Notes: generated by a model not told the origin, from the sequence alone. Positions 21,443 to 30,932 are shown, counted from the stretch's first letter. The stretch: DNA of 43,570 nucleotides from Rhizobium subbaraonis (GCF_900220975.1 NZ_OBQD01000032.1:1-43570); one strand, 5' to 3'. Translations and numbers: made by a program.

Positions 21443-23397
21443 CAGGCAGTCATCCTCTTGAGATCGGCGTCGCCAAGGGCGACGGGGAACATGACGAGAC
21501 GTCGGACGCTCCCGTGCAGGACGTGGTCGGGATCGCCGTTGAAACGGTTGCCGACGACGATCGACGTGTGGTGCCGCCACGAGGTCAGCGGATCGACACG
21601 CGCGTCGCGGCCATTGACGGCGTATGCGGCGCGGGAATTTCCGAACGCGAGCGCCGCCTTCATCACCTGCCCTGGCACGACGAGGTCAAGTGCATTGCCC
21701 GCGCCGAAGTCGATGCCCCAGCCCGGGCTTGCGAGGACCGCCACGCGGTTCCCCACATGGCCGAGGGAGAGAAACTCCGTGCTGCCGGCCAGCGAGACGA
21801 CCGTGTGCGACCGCGGTGGCGAGATCCTTGGAAGGATATACTCGACGTAAACGGTTCCCTGCGTCGTGCTTTGTGCGGCGGCGACGAGGTCACTGGTCGG
21901 GACTACCATCTGGTCAATCTGGCGGCCCGCCGAGGTGTAGATCGGCAAGCGTTCGATGCCCGGGGTGATCTGCACGCCCCAGAGATAGAAGCCTCCGACG
22001 GTGGGGTTGCCGACAAACTCGTCGGTCGCGTCTTCCTCGTGAATGCGGAATATGGTGGCGCCGCCACTGAAGGCCGGCGGACCCGAGACCTCGATGCGGT
22101 ACCAACCGCCCGCATGGCGGGTGATGCTCCATGAGGCCCCGCTTTGCATGATGCCGCCCATGAACTCGTAGATCGCGCCCTCGCCGCGCAGATCGAGTTC
22201 GAGCACCATGGCTTCGCCTGTCATCTTGTCCTCGATCGACAGGAGATAGAGGTAAGGCGCCGAGTTCGGCAGACGCATGAAGAAGGACAGCGCGTAGACA
22301 CCCGCCCCAGCAAGATTGATCTCCTTGCTGATCCGATGCTTTCCGGCGACCGCCTGATGCGCGACGACGCTCGCCGTCAGCGTGCCGTCGGGAGCGGCCA
22401 CGGTCCCGCTCGTCGCCATGGTGACGCCGGTGAGGTCCCACGGCGCTGCGAAAGCGTTTGTGGTCGTCGGCCACATGCCGAGCCCAAGAGCCGCACCGGT
22501 GACGGGATGGAAATCGATCGCAGGCTCCGCCGCACCGAGCGCCACCAGCGAGCCGTTCGGCGCGCGACGGAAGCCCCCGGAGTTGTTGACGACCGTATCG
22601 CGGGTGAACCCGCTGAACCCGTCCGTCTGGGTGAAATCCAGATCGATCGTCGGCGTCGCGGCCACGCGACCGAGCACGTCGGATACCAGCCCTGAAAGAG
22701 CGGCCGCCGCCGTCTCGGCACGATCGGCCTGGCCCTTCGCCTCGGTCGCTTTGGTGGTTGCCGTCGCGGCCTGCGCGGCGGCATTGACCGCCCTGGCTTC
22801 GGCAAAGGCGGCCCGATCGGTCGCAATGGCGGCCTTCGCGGCCGACACGTCCCTCGCGTCAATCGCCGCGGCTGTGGCGGCCTGAACTTCCGCGCGCAAA
22901 GCTTCCAGCCCGTCGCTCGTTGCGTAGGGGCCGATGACCCAGCCGTTGCGCGTCCCCTCGCCGGTGCTGTTTTCGACGAGGACAGCGAGCTCGCCCGTCT
23001 CCCGGTCATAGGATGACAGCCGCCCGAGCATGATCGCGTCGAACGAGCCGCCCTCCGCCATGATGAGGAGGAAGCGGCTCGGGGCGAAATTCGGCCGCTG
23101 CTGCTCGGGGATGACGAAGCGCTTGATGCCGAGGCCGAACTCCTCGATCGAAGCCGAGCTCGCGGAGAAGATCGTCCCGAGGTGGGCGACCTCCATGATC
23201 CGGTCGTAAATCGGGAGAAGAGCATCGTCGATACGCTCAAGACCGACGGCCCGAAGCGCATCCACCTGCTCCTGCCAGTCCGGGGCGAAGAGGCGAAGTA
23301 CCTCGATCGCGTCCGTCAGGATCTTCATCCGACGGTTCAGTTCCGCCTGGTCGAGCTTGGTGGAACGGGAAAAGGCTACGTCGGAATAAAGCGACAT
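21442..23397 (-). CDS. Large tail fibre protein with coiled coil and lectin-like C-terminus
   Basis: 651 residues. The N-terminal third includes PEQQRPNFAPSRFLLIMAEGG and a VENSTGEGTRNGWVIGPYA region. An Ala-rich coiled coil spans about residues 168-240 (repeats like AAIDARDVSAAKAAIATD). A duplicated jelly-roll region follows, ending in a concanavalin/LamG-like fold (FMRLPNSAPYLYLLSIEDK and DHVLHGSVRRLVMFPVAL). This suits a trimeric fibre whose tip binds host polysaccharide. The start overlaps the stop of the small gene upstream by one base, and the end overlaps the next fibre by one base. Confidence 0.8.
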   Translation of the reverse strand: MSLYSDVAFSRSTKLDQAELNRRMKILTDAIEVLRLFAPDWQEQVDALRAVGLERIDDALLPIYDRIMEVAHLGTIFSASSASIEEFGLGIKRFVIPEQQRPNFAPSRFLLIMAEGGSFDAIMLGRLSSYDRETGELAVLVENSTGEGTRNGWVIGPYATSDGLEALRAEVQAATAAAIDARDVSAAKAAIATDRAAFAEARAVNAAAQAATATTKATEAKGQADRAETAAAALSGLVSDVLGRVAATPTIDLDFTQTDGFSGFTRDTVVNNSGGFRRAPNGSLVALGAAEPAIDFHPVTGAALGLGMWPTTTNAFAAPWDLTGVTMATSGTVAAPDGTLTASVVAHQAVAGKHRISKEINLAGAGVYALSFFMRLPNSAPYLYLLSIEDKMTGEAMVLELDLRGEGAIYEFMGGIMQSGASWSITRHAGGWYRIEVSGPPAFSGGATIFRIHEEDATDEFVGNPTVGGFYLWGVQITPGIERLPIYTSAGRQIDQMVVPTSDLVAAAQSTTQGTVYVEYILPRISPPRSHTVVSLAGSTEFLSLGHVGNRVAVLASPGWGIDFGAGNALDLVVPGQVMKAALAFGNSRAAYAVNGRDARVDPLTSWRHHTSIVVGNRFNGDPDHVLHGSVRRLVMFPVALGDADLKRMTA

Positions 23398-23579
23398 CAG
23401 ATGGCCTCGTAACTGTCCAGATTTTCTTTGATCGCCGCAACGATCGAGCCGACGGCCCGGTGCGTCACGCCGGCGCGCGGGATGTATTTCCGCCCTTCAT
23501 GCTCGAACGAGCGCGAGAACGTGATCTTGTACATGCGGTCAGGCTCGATCGCCGCCGCAGTCTGGGACTGCTTCGCCAT
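23397..23579 (-). CDS. Small conserved-looking phage protein
   Basis: 60 residues from the ATG at 23579 preceded by a TGGAG site. The second half (MYKITFSRSFEHEGRKYIPRAG) has a strand-turn-strand pattern and ends in a helix. It lies between two tail fibre genes and overlaps the next one, so it is very probably translated. It may be a fibre accessory or a small baseplate part. No family recognised. Confidence 0.65.
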   Translation of the reverse strand: MAKQSQTAAAIEPDRMYKITFSRSFEHEGRKYIPRAGVTHRAVGSIVAAIKENLDSYEAI

Positions 23580-23635
23580 GGTGGCTCCATTGGTGTCTGG
23601 GGGTGGTGCCCGGCCCATGAAGGCCGGGCGACGGA

Positions 23636-25948
23636 TCAGAACGTCAGGTAGGTCAAGCGCTCGACGTGGAAGACCTCCGTCGCCGCGGTCAGCGTGCCAT
23701 CCGAACGGATCGCGATCTGGTTGGTTGCCGTCGCAATCTGCGCCGACGTCCATTCGCATGTGCGGCGGATGCGCTTGCGCGTCCCGTCGCCCTCGCCGAG
23801 CACCTCGTCGACGACGGTCGCGGGCGCGATGTTGAGCACGTTGTGTTGCTTGTCATCGAGCAGGACGTCGAAGTTGTGGTTCGCCTCGTTGAAGTAATCG
23901 AGAATAGCGATGACCTTGATCGACTGCGACGCGGCCGGCAGGTTCCGCGGCAAGGTATGATGGCGGAACGTCACCGCCGGCCGCGACACCGTCACGTCGC
24001 TTCCGGTCAGCTTGAAGCCCGGCATCAGATCCTTCGTCCCGACGAAGACGGCACGGAACCGCACGAGTGCCGGGAGCCCGAGGAACGGGTTGCCAGATCC
24101 GCCGATGCGGAACCACGTGCCGCTTCCTTCCGGGCGGACCTCGAAGTGAAGTTCCGTGCCTGCGGGCGTGATGCCCTCAAACGCGATATCGATATCGTTG
24201 ATGCCGCCTGAAAGGTTGAGCGAGGCGAGATCGAGTTCGAGGCGCGTGTTCGTGAAGCTGGCAAAGTTCGCCCGCATCATCATGTCGAGCGTCAGGTCGC
24301 CTTGGAAGAAGGCGCCATCGGTCGAGTAGAACAGCGTGCCGGCGCCGTAGTTTGCCCCCTGCGTTAAGCCGACGTAGTGATCACCGCTGGTGATCAGCAC
24401 GAGGCCGTACCGTTCGCCCGCTTCGAGCGCGGTCGGCGCCAGCGAGATCCGCGTCCAGTGGCTCGCCGTTCTCGGATTGCTTCCTCTGACGAGATTGCCG
24501 GCGGCGATCGTTGTCTCCGCAATGACCCGCGAAAGGTCCGGCTTGCCGCCGGCCGTCTTCGTCAGCAGAACGCGAACATTCCCGGTCGCTGCGACCTGGG
24601 TGAAGTACAGATCGAACGAGGTCAGCCAGCCCGCCTGGGTGTTGAGGAAGGTCTGCGCGACCATCGCGCCGTTGACCGTAAAGTCGGTCGTGACGCGTTC
24701 CTGATAATACTCGACCTCGGTGTCGTACCAGAACTCTTGGAGGCGGATGAACTTCTCTTTCGCATTCGTATATGCCGCGTCGAAATCCGTCCCAAGAGCC
24801 TGATAGGTCCGCCCGAGCTTGTCGGTGAAGATACCCTTCGAATAGTCGAAGGTGCCCGTCTTCCAGAACTCCGAGTTGTTGCAGACCGTGCGCGCCAGGC
24901 CGAAGCGAAGACGCTTCGCGCTGAGAGCGATCGTCTTGAACTGCACCTCCTGATACTCGTACTGCGACAGCGAGAGCGGCTGATGATAGGCGTCGATGTT
25001 GAGACGCCGGACCTCCGTATACCGCGGCAGGCAAAGGCCGTTGCCAGCAACAAGCACCGATGGCTCCTGCGGATTGAACAGCTGGATGGCCGTCGCGGAT
25101 GCGTTGGCATCGGGAAATCGAACGCCCTCCTCGACCTTGGCATAGTATCCGACGACGTCGGGATCGCTGATGCTCTGGTCGAGCGCGAGGAAATTTTCCG
25201 AGCCGTAACCCGAATAGTCGTCTTCGAGTTCGAGCATGTCTTTGATCGTTGCGACGTCAGCGAAGATCCGCGCAAGCACCGAACTATCCGCCATCTGCCG
25301 GAGGCGATCGTTGATGTTCGAGATATCGGTGCCGAGCGTCGTCAGTTGCTCGCCGGCCGCCTGCTTCCAGACTTCGAGCTCGGTCGCGCGAAGGTCCATC
25401 CGCTTGAGCGACATGAACTCGTTTTCGGTCGCCCGCTCGATGGCGTCGACACCGGTGGTGCCGAGCGTGATCCACGCGATGACGACGGTATCCGTCGACA
25501 CCGTCGGCCGCTGCGGCGCAGAGTTCTCGGTACCGTAGACGACCTGAAACTCGGCGTAGCGCATCTTCTGCATGGCGACGCTATCCGGCTCGGTGGCGCC
25601 GGTGTCGACATCGATGAGAATGTCACGCGGCTCGATATTGGTCTCGATCTCCGACCCGATGACGACGACCGCGGCGATCTTCTTGGTCACGAGCGGAAGC
25701 CGGGACAGGAAGTCGATCTCGTGCGGCTCCTCGCGAACATAACGCTCGCCATTCGACCAGTATGTGCCGGGGGCGACGGTGACGGACGTGGTGCCGGTTT
25801 TGGACACGGTGAACTCGGAGAACTTCTTCTCATCGGTCAGCCCCTCGCGGACAAGGCGGTCAACGGCCTCAGCGCTGAAAACGCCGATGTTCGAAAGGTC
25901 GCCGGCCTGCAATTCCTGCCGATCGCGAAAGATTACCTGCTTTTCCAT
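23636..25948 (-). CDS. DUF4815-like baseplate/tail fibre protein
   Basis: 770 residues. The N-terminus FRDRQELQAGDLSNIGVF...LV and the TGTTSVTVAPGTYWSNGERY region match DUF4815 phage proteins. The central helical part (about 160-215, ATELEVWKQAAGEQL) precedes a long beta-rich region with DTEVEYYQERVTTDFTVNGAMVA and a repeated GRxxY-type fold, ending in VFHVERLTYLTF. Proteins of this group follow gene I in contractile-tail phages and are taken to join fibres to the baseplate. It directly follows gpI with a 7-base gap. Confidence 0.8.
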   Translation of the reverse strand: MEKQVIFRDRQELQAGDLSNIGVFSAEAVDRLVREGLTDEKKFSEFTVSKTGTTSVTVAPGTYWSNGERYVREEPHEIDFLSRLPLVTKKIAAVVVIGSEIETNIEPRDILIDVDTGATEPDSVAMQKMRYAEFQVVYGTENSAPQRPTVSTDTVVIAWITLGTTGVDAIERATENEFMSLKRMDLRATELEVWKQAAGEQLTTLGTDISNINDRLRQMADSSVLARIFADVATIKDMLELEDDYSGYGSENFLALDQSISDPDVVGYYAKVEEGVRFPDANASATAIQLFNPQEPSVLVAGNGLCLPRYTEVRRLNIDAYHQPLSLSQYEYQEVQFKTIALSAKRLRFGLARTVCNNSEFWKTGTFDYSKGIFTDKLGRTYQALGTDFDAAYTNAKEKFIRLQEFWYDTEVEYYQERVTTDFTVNGAMVAQTFLNTQAGWLTSFDLYFTQVAATGNVRVLLTKTAGGKPDLSRVIAETTIAAGNLVRGSNPRTASHWTRISLAPTALEAGERYGLVLITSGDHYVGLTQGANYGAGTLFYSTDGAFFQGDLTLDMMMRANFASFTNTRLELDLASLNLSGGINDIDIAFEGITPAGTELHFEVRPEGSGTWFRIGGSGNPFLGLPALVRFRAVFVGTKDLMPGFKLTGSDVTVSRPAVTFRHHTLPRNLPAASQSIKVIAILDYFNEANHNFDVLLDDKQHNVLNIAPATVVDEVLGEGDGTRKRIRRTCEWTSAQIATATNQIAIRSDGTLTAATEVFHVERLTYLTF

Positions 25949-25955
25949 GTTTTCC

Positions 25956-27248
25956 TCACAGGTCGCGCACCCAAGTGCCGACGGTTATTGTTCCGACCTT
26001 GAGGCCGTCGCCGACATTGGCGGGGCGCATGGTCTTGGTGGTTACAAGGATCTTGTCTCGAAGCGACTTCGACAGGCGGACGGCCTCGATCGCCCGTCGG
26101 GCAGCCGCCTTGTCGGTTGCGACCGGGAAGCCGTGGACGAAGCGTTGAAGCGCAAACGGCGAGATCCGCGCCCGCTTTTGGATCGTGAGCCGGGCATGAT
26201 ACGCGGGCATCCCCAGGCGGGTTGCGCCGACGAAAGTCCGCGCATTTCGCCTATCCGCCAGGCGCGATTGATCGAAGAGAAACACCTGATCGAAGATCCG
26301 CAGGCGGGCCGATGACGCCGGGAGAAAGGTTCGGCTTGCTCCGTCTGTCTTCCGGTTCACGAACTCGGTCGCGACGCCGCCGAGCGAAGGGAACAACTGG
26401 CCGACGATACGCCGGCCGGGCAGCGATGCCCGTCGGGGCCTGACGTCGATTGGTTGATCAGAGGGCAGGATGCCGCTGACATGCAGATCCGACGTCGTCT
26501 CGGTGTAGCTGGTGTCGATCGAGATCGAGAAGCGGCGCGCGCGCGCGCCTGTGTCCAGCGTGAACAGCTTGCGGATCGGTTTGCGACCGGCGAATGCCGC
26601 TTGTCCCATCCGTCCGGGCAGAACAACCTCCTCGAAAGCCACGGCGGCGCGCTCGACCGAAGTCGACGTTCGCTCGACCCGCTTTACCGGCTCCTCTACG
26701 CCGGAAAGCGGGTCGAAGACGAAGGCACGTCGACCGATCCTTGCAACCGCATCCGTGAGGGCCGGGAACGCTCTCCCGCCCGGGAAGAGTGCTGGGAGCC
26801 GGTATCCACTCAAGAGATACGCGCCGAAGGTGGCCGCGCCACCGGAGCGGAAACGATAAAAGCGCACCTGCCGAAACCGGGCGAGATACTTCTCTCGCTC
26901 CTCCGTCGTCAGTGTCGGGTCAGGAATTGTGCTGTCCGGCGGGCGCCTCGCCGCAACCACCTCTGCCTCGAAGAAGCGAACTGCTTCCTTGATCCCTGTC
27001 AGCGTCCCTTTCTTGCGATGGAGCCGGTACCAAGCTTTTGCGACCGCCCTCTTCTTCTCGATGGGCCAGTGTCGGTCCCATAGGTCGGTGGAGAGGCCCC
27101 AAGCGACGAACGGGACGAACGCCTCGGGTGCTCGTTCCGGATCATGGATGGTGCGGAGCACCTCCGCCGCCTCGTCGAGGCGAAAAACGGCCGCATCGAT
27201 CGCGCGCTCGAACGGCGTGCTTCCCGGCATGAGAACGGACTGCATCAT
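25956..27248 (-). CDS. I: Tail protein I (baseplate)
   Basis: 430 residues, much longer than P2 gpI (about 180). Residues 1-115 are the family domain: TPFERAIDAAVFRLDEA, FVPFVAWGLSTDLWDRHWP, then KRAVAKAWYRLHRKKGTLTGIKEAVRFF. The remaining 315 residues are an added Arg-rich beta domain of unknown role, perhaps a platform for the DUF4815-like fibre. The start overlaps the gpJ stop by 4 bases. In P2, I works with J at the baseplate edge. Confidence 0.9.
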   Translation of the reverse strand: MMQSVLMPGSTPFERAIDAAVFRLDEAAEVLRTIHDPERAPEAFVPFVAWGLSTDLWDRHWPIEKKRAVAKAWYRLHRKKGTLTGIKEAVRFFEAEVVAARRPPDSTIPDPTLTTEEREKYLARFRQVRFYRFRSGGAATFGAYLLSGYRLPALFPGGRAFPALTDAVARIGRRAFVFDPLSGVEEPVKRVERTSTSVERAAVAFEEVVLPGRMGQAAFAGRKPIRKLFTLDTGARARRFSISIDTSYTETTSDLHVSGILPSDQPIDVRPRRASLPGRRIVGQLFPSLGGVATEFVNRKTDGASRTFLPASSARLRIFDQVFLFDQSRLADRRNARTFVGATRLGMPAYHARLTIQKRARISPFALQRFVHGFPVATDKAAARRAIEAVRLSKSLRDKILVTTKTMRPANVGDGLKVGTITVGTWVRDL

Positions 27249-28129
27249 TCGTCAACTCCCGCGGCGACGACCGAAACGCTAACCACCCGCACGATCTGCC
27301 GCGGGCCGACGACAACGTCAGCACCCGGCGAATGCAGGGACACGGAACGAACCCCGTCCACATGCAGGCGCGAAAAGATGGCCGAGAGCCGGAGATCTCG
27401 CCCGAGGAGCGCGTTCTCGGCCAGCCAGGTTTGAAGCTTGGCCCGTGCCTGCTCGACGACGATGGTTCCGTCGGGGCCGGGAAAGACCGTTATGCCGGCG
27501 GCGATCGAGACGTCGACGACTTCCGGCGCGAGCACCGACACGTTGTCGGTCAGCGGGCGGACGTCGTCGGCGCGCAGCGCCATGGCAACCGTTGTAAGCG
27601 CCTCCGCGGTCGGCACCGGATCGGCGCCGCTCGCCATGATGGTGACGACTACCTTCCCGGGCTCGGGCGAGATGGCCGTGGCGTCCCGCAGCGACGGGAC
27701 CGCGGTCAATGCGTGATAGACGTAGGCATCGGCCGGGCCGGCGACCGAATACGCTTCGATCGCCAGGAGCACGCGCCGCCGAAGACGCTCGTCGTCTTCC
27801 AGTACCGCCGGGTTCAACGTCGTCGCCGGCGTGACGATAAGGCGAACGACACCGAAGTTGGCGGCGATGTGGTCGAGATCCGAGCCGACGGCACGCGCCA
27901 GCAACAGCGATCGGGCGGCGTCATTGAGGCGCGCGCGTAGGATGAGCTCGCGATACGCGCACGCTTCCATGACCTTGAGGGCAACCGAGCTTTCGAGTTG
28001 CAGCACGGGCTCGATGGCGGGGAAGCGCACAACGAGGTCCGCCTTCATCTCCGCGAGGATCGTCTCGAAGGAAAGCTCCTCGATGACGCGGGGGGCGGGA
28101 AGTGCCGAAAGGTCAACCTGGCTTGTCAT
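27245..28129 (-). CDS. J: Baseplate assembly protein J
   Basis: 294 residues. The N-terminus (DLSALPAPRVIEELSFETILAEMKADL) and the YRELILRARLNDAARSLLLARAVGSDLDHIAANFGV core are the P2 gpJ / T4 gp6 wedge signature. The DAYVYHALTAVPSLRDATAISPEPGKVVV stretch is typical of the second domain. It forms the ring of the baseplate with gpW. Start and stop overlap gp25/W and I by 4 bases each. Confidence 0.93.
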   Translation of the reverse strand: MTSQVDLSALPAPRVIEELSFETILAEMKADLVVRFPAIEPVLQLESSVALKVMEACAYRELILRARLNDAARSLLLARAVGSDLDHIAANFGVVRLIVTPATTLNPAVLEDDERLRRRVLLAIEAYSVAGPADAYVYHALTAVPSLRDATAISPEPGKVVVTIMASGADPVPTAEALTTVAMALRADDVRPLTDNVSVLAPEVVDVSIAAGITVFPGPDGTIVVEQARAKLQTWLAENALLGRDLRLSAIFSRLHVDGVRSVSLHSPGADVVVGPRQIVRVVSVSVVAAGVDE

Positions 28130-28542
28130 GCCGTAATCCTCACGCCCTGTTCGGCCCCATTGAGAACGATGCGCTTCCCGCCCTCGGCGGCGAAGTCACC
28201 GAGCAGCGCGCGCGGGCGGTACTCGCCGGTGATTTCAACGCTGAACGCCCCCAGCCGATCGAGGGAAAGGGGCGTTATTTTCTTGATCTTGAAGCGGGGC
28301 TCCCACTGGTCGACAGCGGAAGCCAGGGCGGTGAAGAACGTGACGATTGTGTCCTCGTTCATCAGTTCGCCGAGAAGCCGCGGGACCATCGAACCAAACC
28401 ACTCGCGCATAATCCGCTCGCCGAAGACCGTGGTGAACACCACTTCGAGCGATTGCACGACGTGCGGCCACCCGGCGATCAACTCGCCAGTGTGGCGATC
28501 GACGTCCACGCTCGGGTTACGAAGGTCCGCGGCCGTCTGCAT
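28126..28542 (-). CDS. W: Baseplate protein W (gp25-like)
   Basis: 138 residues. The TGELIAGWPHVVQSLEVVFTTVFGERIMREWFGS stretch, then a WEPRFKIKKI strand and an EITGEYRPRALLGDF end, match the GPW/gp25 family. Members start sheath polymerisation from the baseplate wedge; the EPR motif is its conserved mark. The order V-spike-W-J-I follows P2 with two small extra genes. Confidence 0.92.
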   Translation of the reverse strand: MQTAADLRNPSVDVDRHTGELIAGWPHVVQSLEVVFTTVFGERIMREWFGSMVPRLLGELMNEDTIVTFFTALASAVDQWEPRFKIKKITPLSLDRLGAFSVEITGEYRPRALLGDFAAEGGKRIVLNGAEQGVRITA

Positions 28543-28545
28543 GGG

Positions 28546-28917
28546 CTAGTCTTCCTTTTTCGCGCGCGATCTGCGCGTCTTCTCGGGCTCTTCGGGCGGT
28601 TCGGCATCCTCGGCCGGCTTCTCGCCTGCGTCTTTCGCATCGCCTTCATCGCCGGCCGCTTCCGGCACCGAGGCGCCCGGCGTCTCCGGTGCGGGATCGG
28701 CGGCGGGTTCTTCCGCGGGCTGGGCGAAGTGCGCCGGCGGGGCGATCTCGTCGCCGACCACTTGCAGCGTCACCCGGCGATTGTCGCCGACAGCGCCGAA
28801 CGTCAGAAGGACGCGGTTCGCGTTGATCGACAGCGCCGCGACGAGGGCGCGCGGATGTGCGAGCCTCGCGCGGAGGATGGCTTCGAGGGTTTCGTTGTCT
28901 TTCTGCTCGTCCGACAT
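28546..28917 (-). CDS. Acidic hypothetical protein in the baseplate operon
   Basis: 123 residues. Residues 1-60 form a small alpha/beta domain (LEAILRARLAHPRALVAALSINANRVLLTFGAVGD). From about 65 on it is a low-complexity Pro/Glu/Ala tail ending in a basic RRSRAKK patch. It lies between the PAAR spike and gp25 genes with tiny gaps, so it is surely part of the operon. The disordered tail suggests a flexible linker or an assembly factor. No known family. Confidence 0.7.
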   Translation of the reverse strand: MSDEQKDNETLEAILRARLAHPRALVAALSINANRVLLTFGAVGDNRRVTLQVVGDEIAPPAHFAQPAEEPAADPAPETPGASVPEAAGDEGDAKDAGEKPAEDAEPPEEPEKTRRSRAKKED

Positions 28918-28926
28918 GGGACCTCC

Positions 28927-29199
28927 TCAAGGGATACGGAAAAACGGCCGACCCGAGGTCGGGTGGCCGCAACTGGCCGCATCCCCTTCCCGGCAAACCG
29001 GAATGCCGAGGATGCGGAATTTCGGACTTCCCTGCGCCATCGTCGGCGAAGGGATATGAGGCGGAAGGAAGGGGGCGTGCCCGGCGACCATGTCGCCGAC
29101 CACCACGGCCAGATTGCCGCGCACCCTGAACTTGCTCGCCTGCGCGCCAAGTTGGGCCCCGCCGGCGATATCGACACCGACGCACGCAATCCCGGGCAT
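28927..29199 (-). CDS. PAAR-like spike tip protein
   Basis: 90 residues. The C-terminal segment EGDAASCGHPTSGRPFFRIP has the form of PAAR motifs (G-D-x-x-S/C-C-G-H...G-S/R-P), with Cys and His positioned to hold a metal ion. PAAR proteins cap the central spike of contractile injection machines and sharpen it. It lies directly after the gpV spike gene, consistent with that role. The N-terminal half is an additional beta region. Confidence 0.8.
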   Translation of the reverse strand: MPGIACVGVDIAGGAQLGAQASKFRVRGNLAVVVGDMVAGHAPFLPPHIPSPTMAQGSPKFRILGIPVCREGDAASCGHPTSGRPFFRIP

Positions 29200-29209
29200 G
29201 GCGGATACC

Positions 29210-29683
29210 TCACTGAAAATCGTAGTCGGGCGCGACCATCTTTAAGCCCCCGCCGGTGAGCTCGAAGGTCGAGCCACCGCAGTCGATGAAGACCTTCGGC
29301 CCCTTTATGGTTAGGGCGTCCCCGGTCAGGCTGATGGTCCATGGACCGAAAGTCAGAACGTGCTCGTCCCCCTTGTTCCCCGGCGACGGGTTGCTCTCGC
29401 TCCACGTCATCGGGATCGCGATCGACTGCCGCCAGTCCCCGCCCGTGCCGACAATCGTCATCTGCTGGCCGATGCTCGGAGGCGAGTGGAGCTTTAGCGC
29501 GCCGCCGATCTGCGCGTACGGGATCGCCGGCGACAGGAACGGCTTTTCCGTCGTACCGCCCAACATCAGCCGGATTGTCCCGTTCTCGGCGTCGACCTCG
29601 TGGACCGTGCCGCTACGGACCATTCCCGACATTCGCCGCTCGGCGTCGACGATGCGCTTTAGGAGATCGCGGAGTTCGTTCAT
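29210..29683 (-). CDS. V: Baseplate assembly protein V (spike)
   Basis: 157 residues. The N-terminal helix (LRDLLKRIVDAERRMSGMVRSGTVHEVD) leads to an OB-fold (IRLMLGG, PYAQIGGALKLHSPPSIGQQMTIV). A C-terminal beta-helix stretch has alternating hydrophobic residues (WTISLTGDALTIKGPKVFID). This is the plan of P2 gpV, the trimeric membrane-piercing spike. Its ATG overlaps the upstream stop by 4 bases. Confidence 0.92.
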   Translation of the reverse strand: MNELRDLLKRIVDAERRMSGMVRSGTVHEVDAENGTIRLMLGGTTEKPFLSPAIPYAQIGGALKLHSPPSIGQQMTIVGTGGDWRQSIAIPMTWSESNPSPGNKGDEHVLTFGPWTISLTGDALTIKGPKVFIDCGGSTFELTGGGLKMVAPDYDFQ

Positions 29684-30501
29684 GGCACCTGCTCGTCCGC
29701 TGTCGCCTCGTCAACAACGCCCAGACCCGCTACCTCGACCGCCGTCACCGCGCTCGGGTCTTCCGGCGGAATGATCGCTGGCATTGTCCCGAGACCGGCC
29801 GCCTCGACATCAAGAAGTCCGAGCTCCGAAGCGGTCCGCCGCCACGTCGGGATGTCATCGCCGACGATCACCGCCCGAAGCATCGGGGCGAGTTGGCGCA
29901 ACTCAGCATCGGCGTCGACGGCCACAAGGAAGGCTGCGATCGACGTCCCTGGCTCGGGCTCGGCCCCGAAGTCTGGCTCCGCGACCGCGTCAACCGTTAT
30001 TACTATCTGCCGAGCGGCAAACTTCGTGCTGTCCTTGCTCCCGGCGCCACGGCGAGACGCGATCGATTTGATCGACGGCGCCAGGCGCTTGAAGACGTCA
30101 AACCAGATGCTCGGCGCCGAGCCCTTGTATGTGAGCGCCCGCATGATCTGCCGCGAGATCAACGAGAGCGTGATCTCGAAACCCGCGTCGGTGGCCGGGA
30201 TCACCACGTCGAGCGCCGTCTGCACCTCGCCGCCGGCGACTTCAATCGTCTGCTGCACGTAGGAGGCGACAACGATCTCGAAGACGAGCTCGATCGTGCC
30301 GGCCGTGCCGACGACATCGCGGCCGGCAACGTTGAATTTCTCATCCTCGGTTGAGATGACGATCGCCGGCGCGGGATCTTTCGCGATCATCTCATCGATC
30401 GGCGCGATCGCACTATCGAACACCCGGGCGCCGGCGAGCGTAGCGTCCTCGATGAGACGCCGCGCTGACATGCGCAGCGCGAGAGCAACAATTCCGCTCA
30501 T
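29680..30501 (-). CDS. Putative head-tail connector / tail terminator-region protein
   Basis: 273 residues, with no named family recognised with certainty. The N-terminus is helical (VALALRMSARRLIEDATLAG). The middle holds a beta pattern (GTIELVFEIVVASYV) and a helical LISRQIMRALTYKG segment, as in tail completion or terminator proteins. The C-terminal 60 residues are acidic and low-complexity. Its place between capsid/connector and spike genes suggests it joins head and tail or closes the tube. Confidence 0.6.
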   Translation of the reverse strand: MSGIVALALRMSARRLIEDATLAGARVFDSAIAPIDEMIAKDPAPAIVISTEDEKFNVAGRDVVGTAGTIELVFEIVVASYVQQTIEVAGGEVQTALDVVIPATDAGFEITLSLISRQIMRALTYKGSAPSIWFDVFKRLAPSIKSIASRRGAGSKDSTKFAARQIVITVDAVAEPDFGAEPEPGTSIAAFLVAVDADAELRQLAPMLRAVIVGDDIPTWRRTASELGLLDVEAAGLGTMPAIIPPEDPSAVTAVEVAGLGVVDEATADEQVP

Positions 30502-30502
30502 G

Positions 30503-30916
30503 TCATCCCCCGGTCGGCGTCGCGCCCTGCGCGAACTGGATCAGCAGACCACCGCTCTCGGGAAAGACGGCGGTTATGGTGCATCGTTGAGCCCCTCGCT
30601 CGGTCAGTTCTACAACGTCGTTGCGCCGCGGCTTCCAAGGCAGCGCAGCGGCACCGACGTGATCGATCCAGAGCTCGGAGGAGAGGGAGGCGAACTGAGC
30701 CGCTCCCGATAATTCGGTGCCCCGCATCTGCCCGCGGAGATCCGCGGTGCGGGGGGAAATGGACACGGTAGCGACCGTGTCCGCCGCTTCACGGGCGGGG
30801 TCGGGACCGTGGGAGTAGTCGCCTCCCACCATGCCGAATAGGCGAATGCCCTCGCCTGTCTGCTCCGATATATCGACCTGGACTTGCCGGTCGAACTCGT
30901 CAAAAAGCGAGGGCAT
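30503..30916 (-). CDS. Putative head-tail joining protein
   Basis: 137 residues, mostly beta: TVATVSISPRTADLRGQM, then LSSELWIDHVGAAALPWKP, RRNDVVELTERGAQRCTITAV, ending in FPESGGLLIQF. A small beta-rich protein coded just after the major capsid gene is the usual position of lambda FII-type joiners. Sequence alone does not prove this. It is separated from the next gene by a single base. Confidence 0.6.
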   Translation of the reverse strand: MPSLFDEFDRQVQVDISEQTGEGIRLFGMVGGDYSHGPDPAREAADTVATVSISPRTADLRGQMRGTELSGAAQFASLSSELWIDHVGAAALPWKPRRNDVVELTERGAQRCTITAVFPESGGLLIQFAQGATPTGG

Positions 30917-30932
30917 TTTGTCTCCTGTCGGT

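Noticed and set aside
24377-26002. Plus-strand open frame (541 codons) antisense to the DUF4815-like gene
   Set aside because: Shadow of codon bias; no ribosome site and no recognisable domain.
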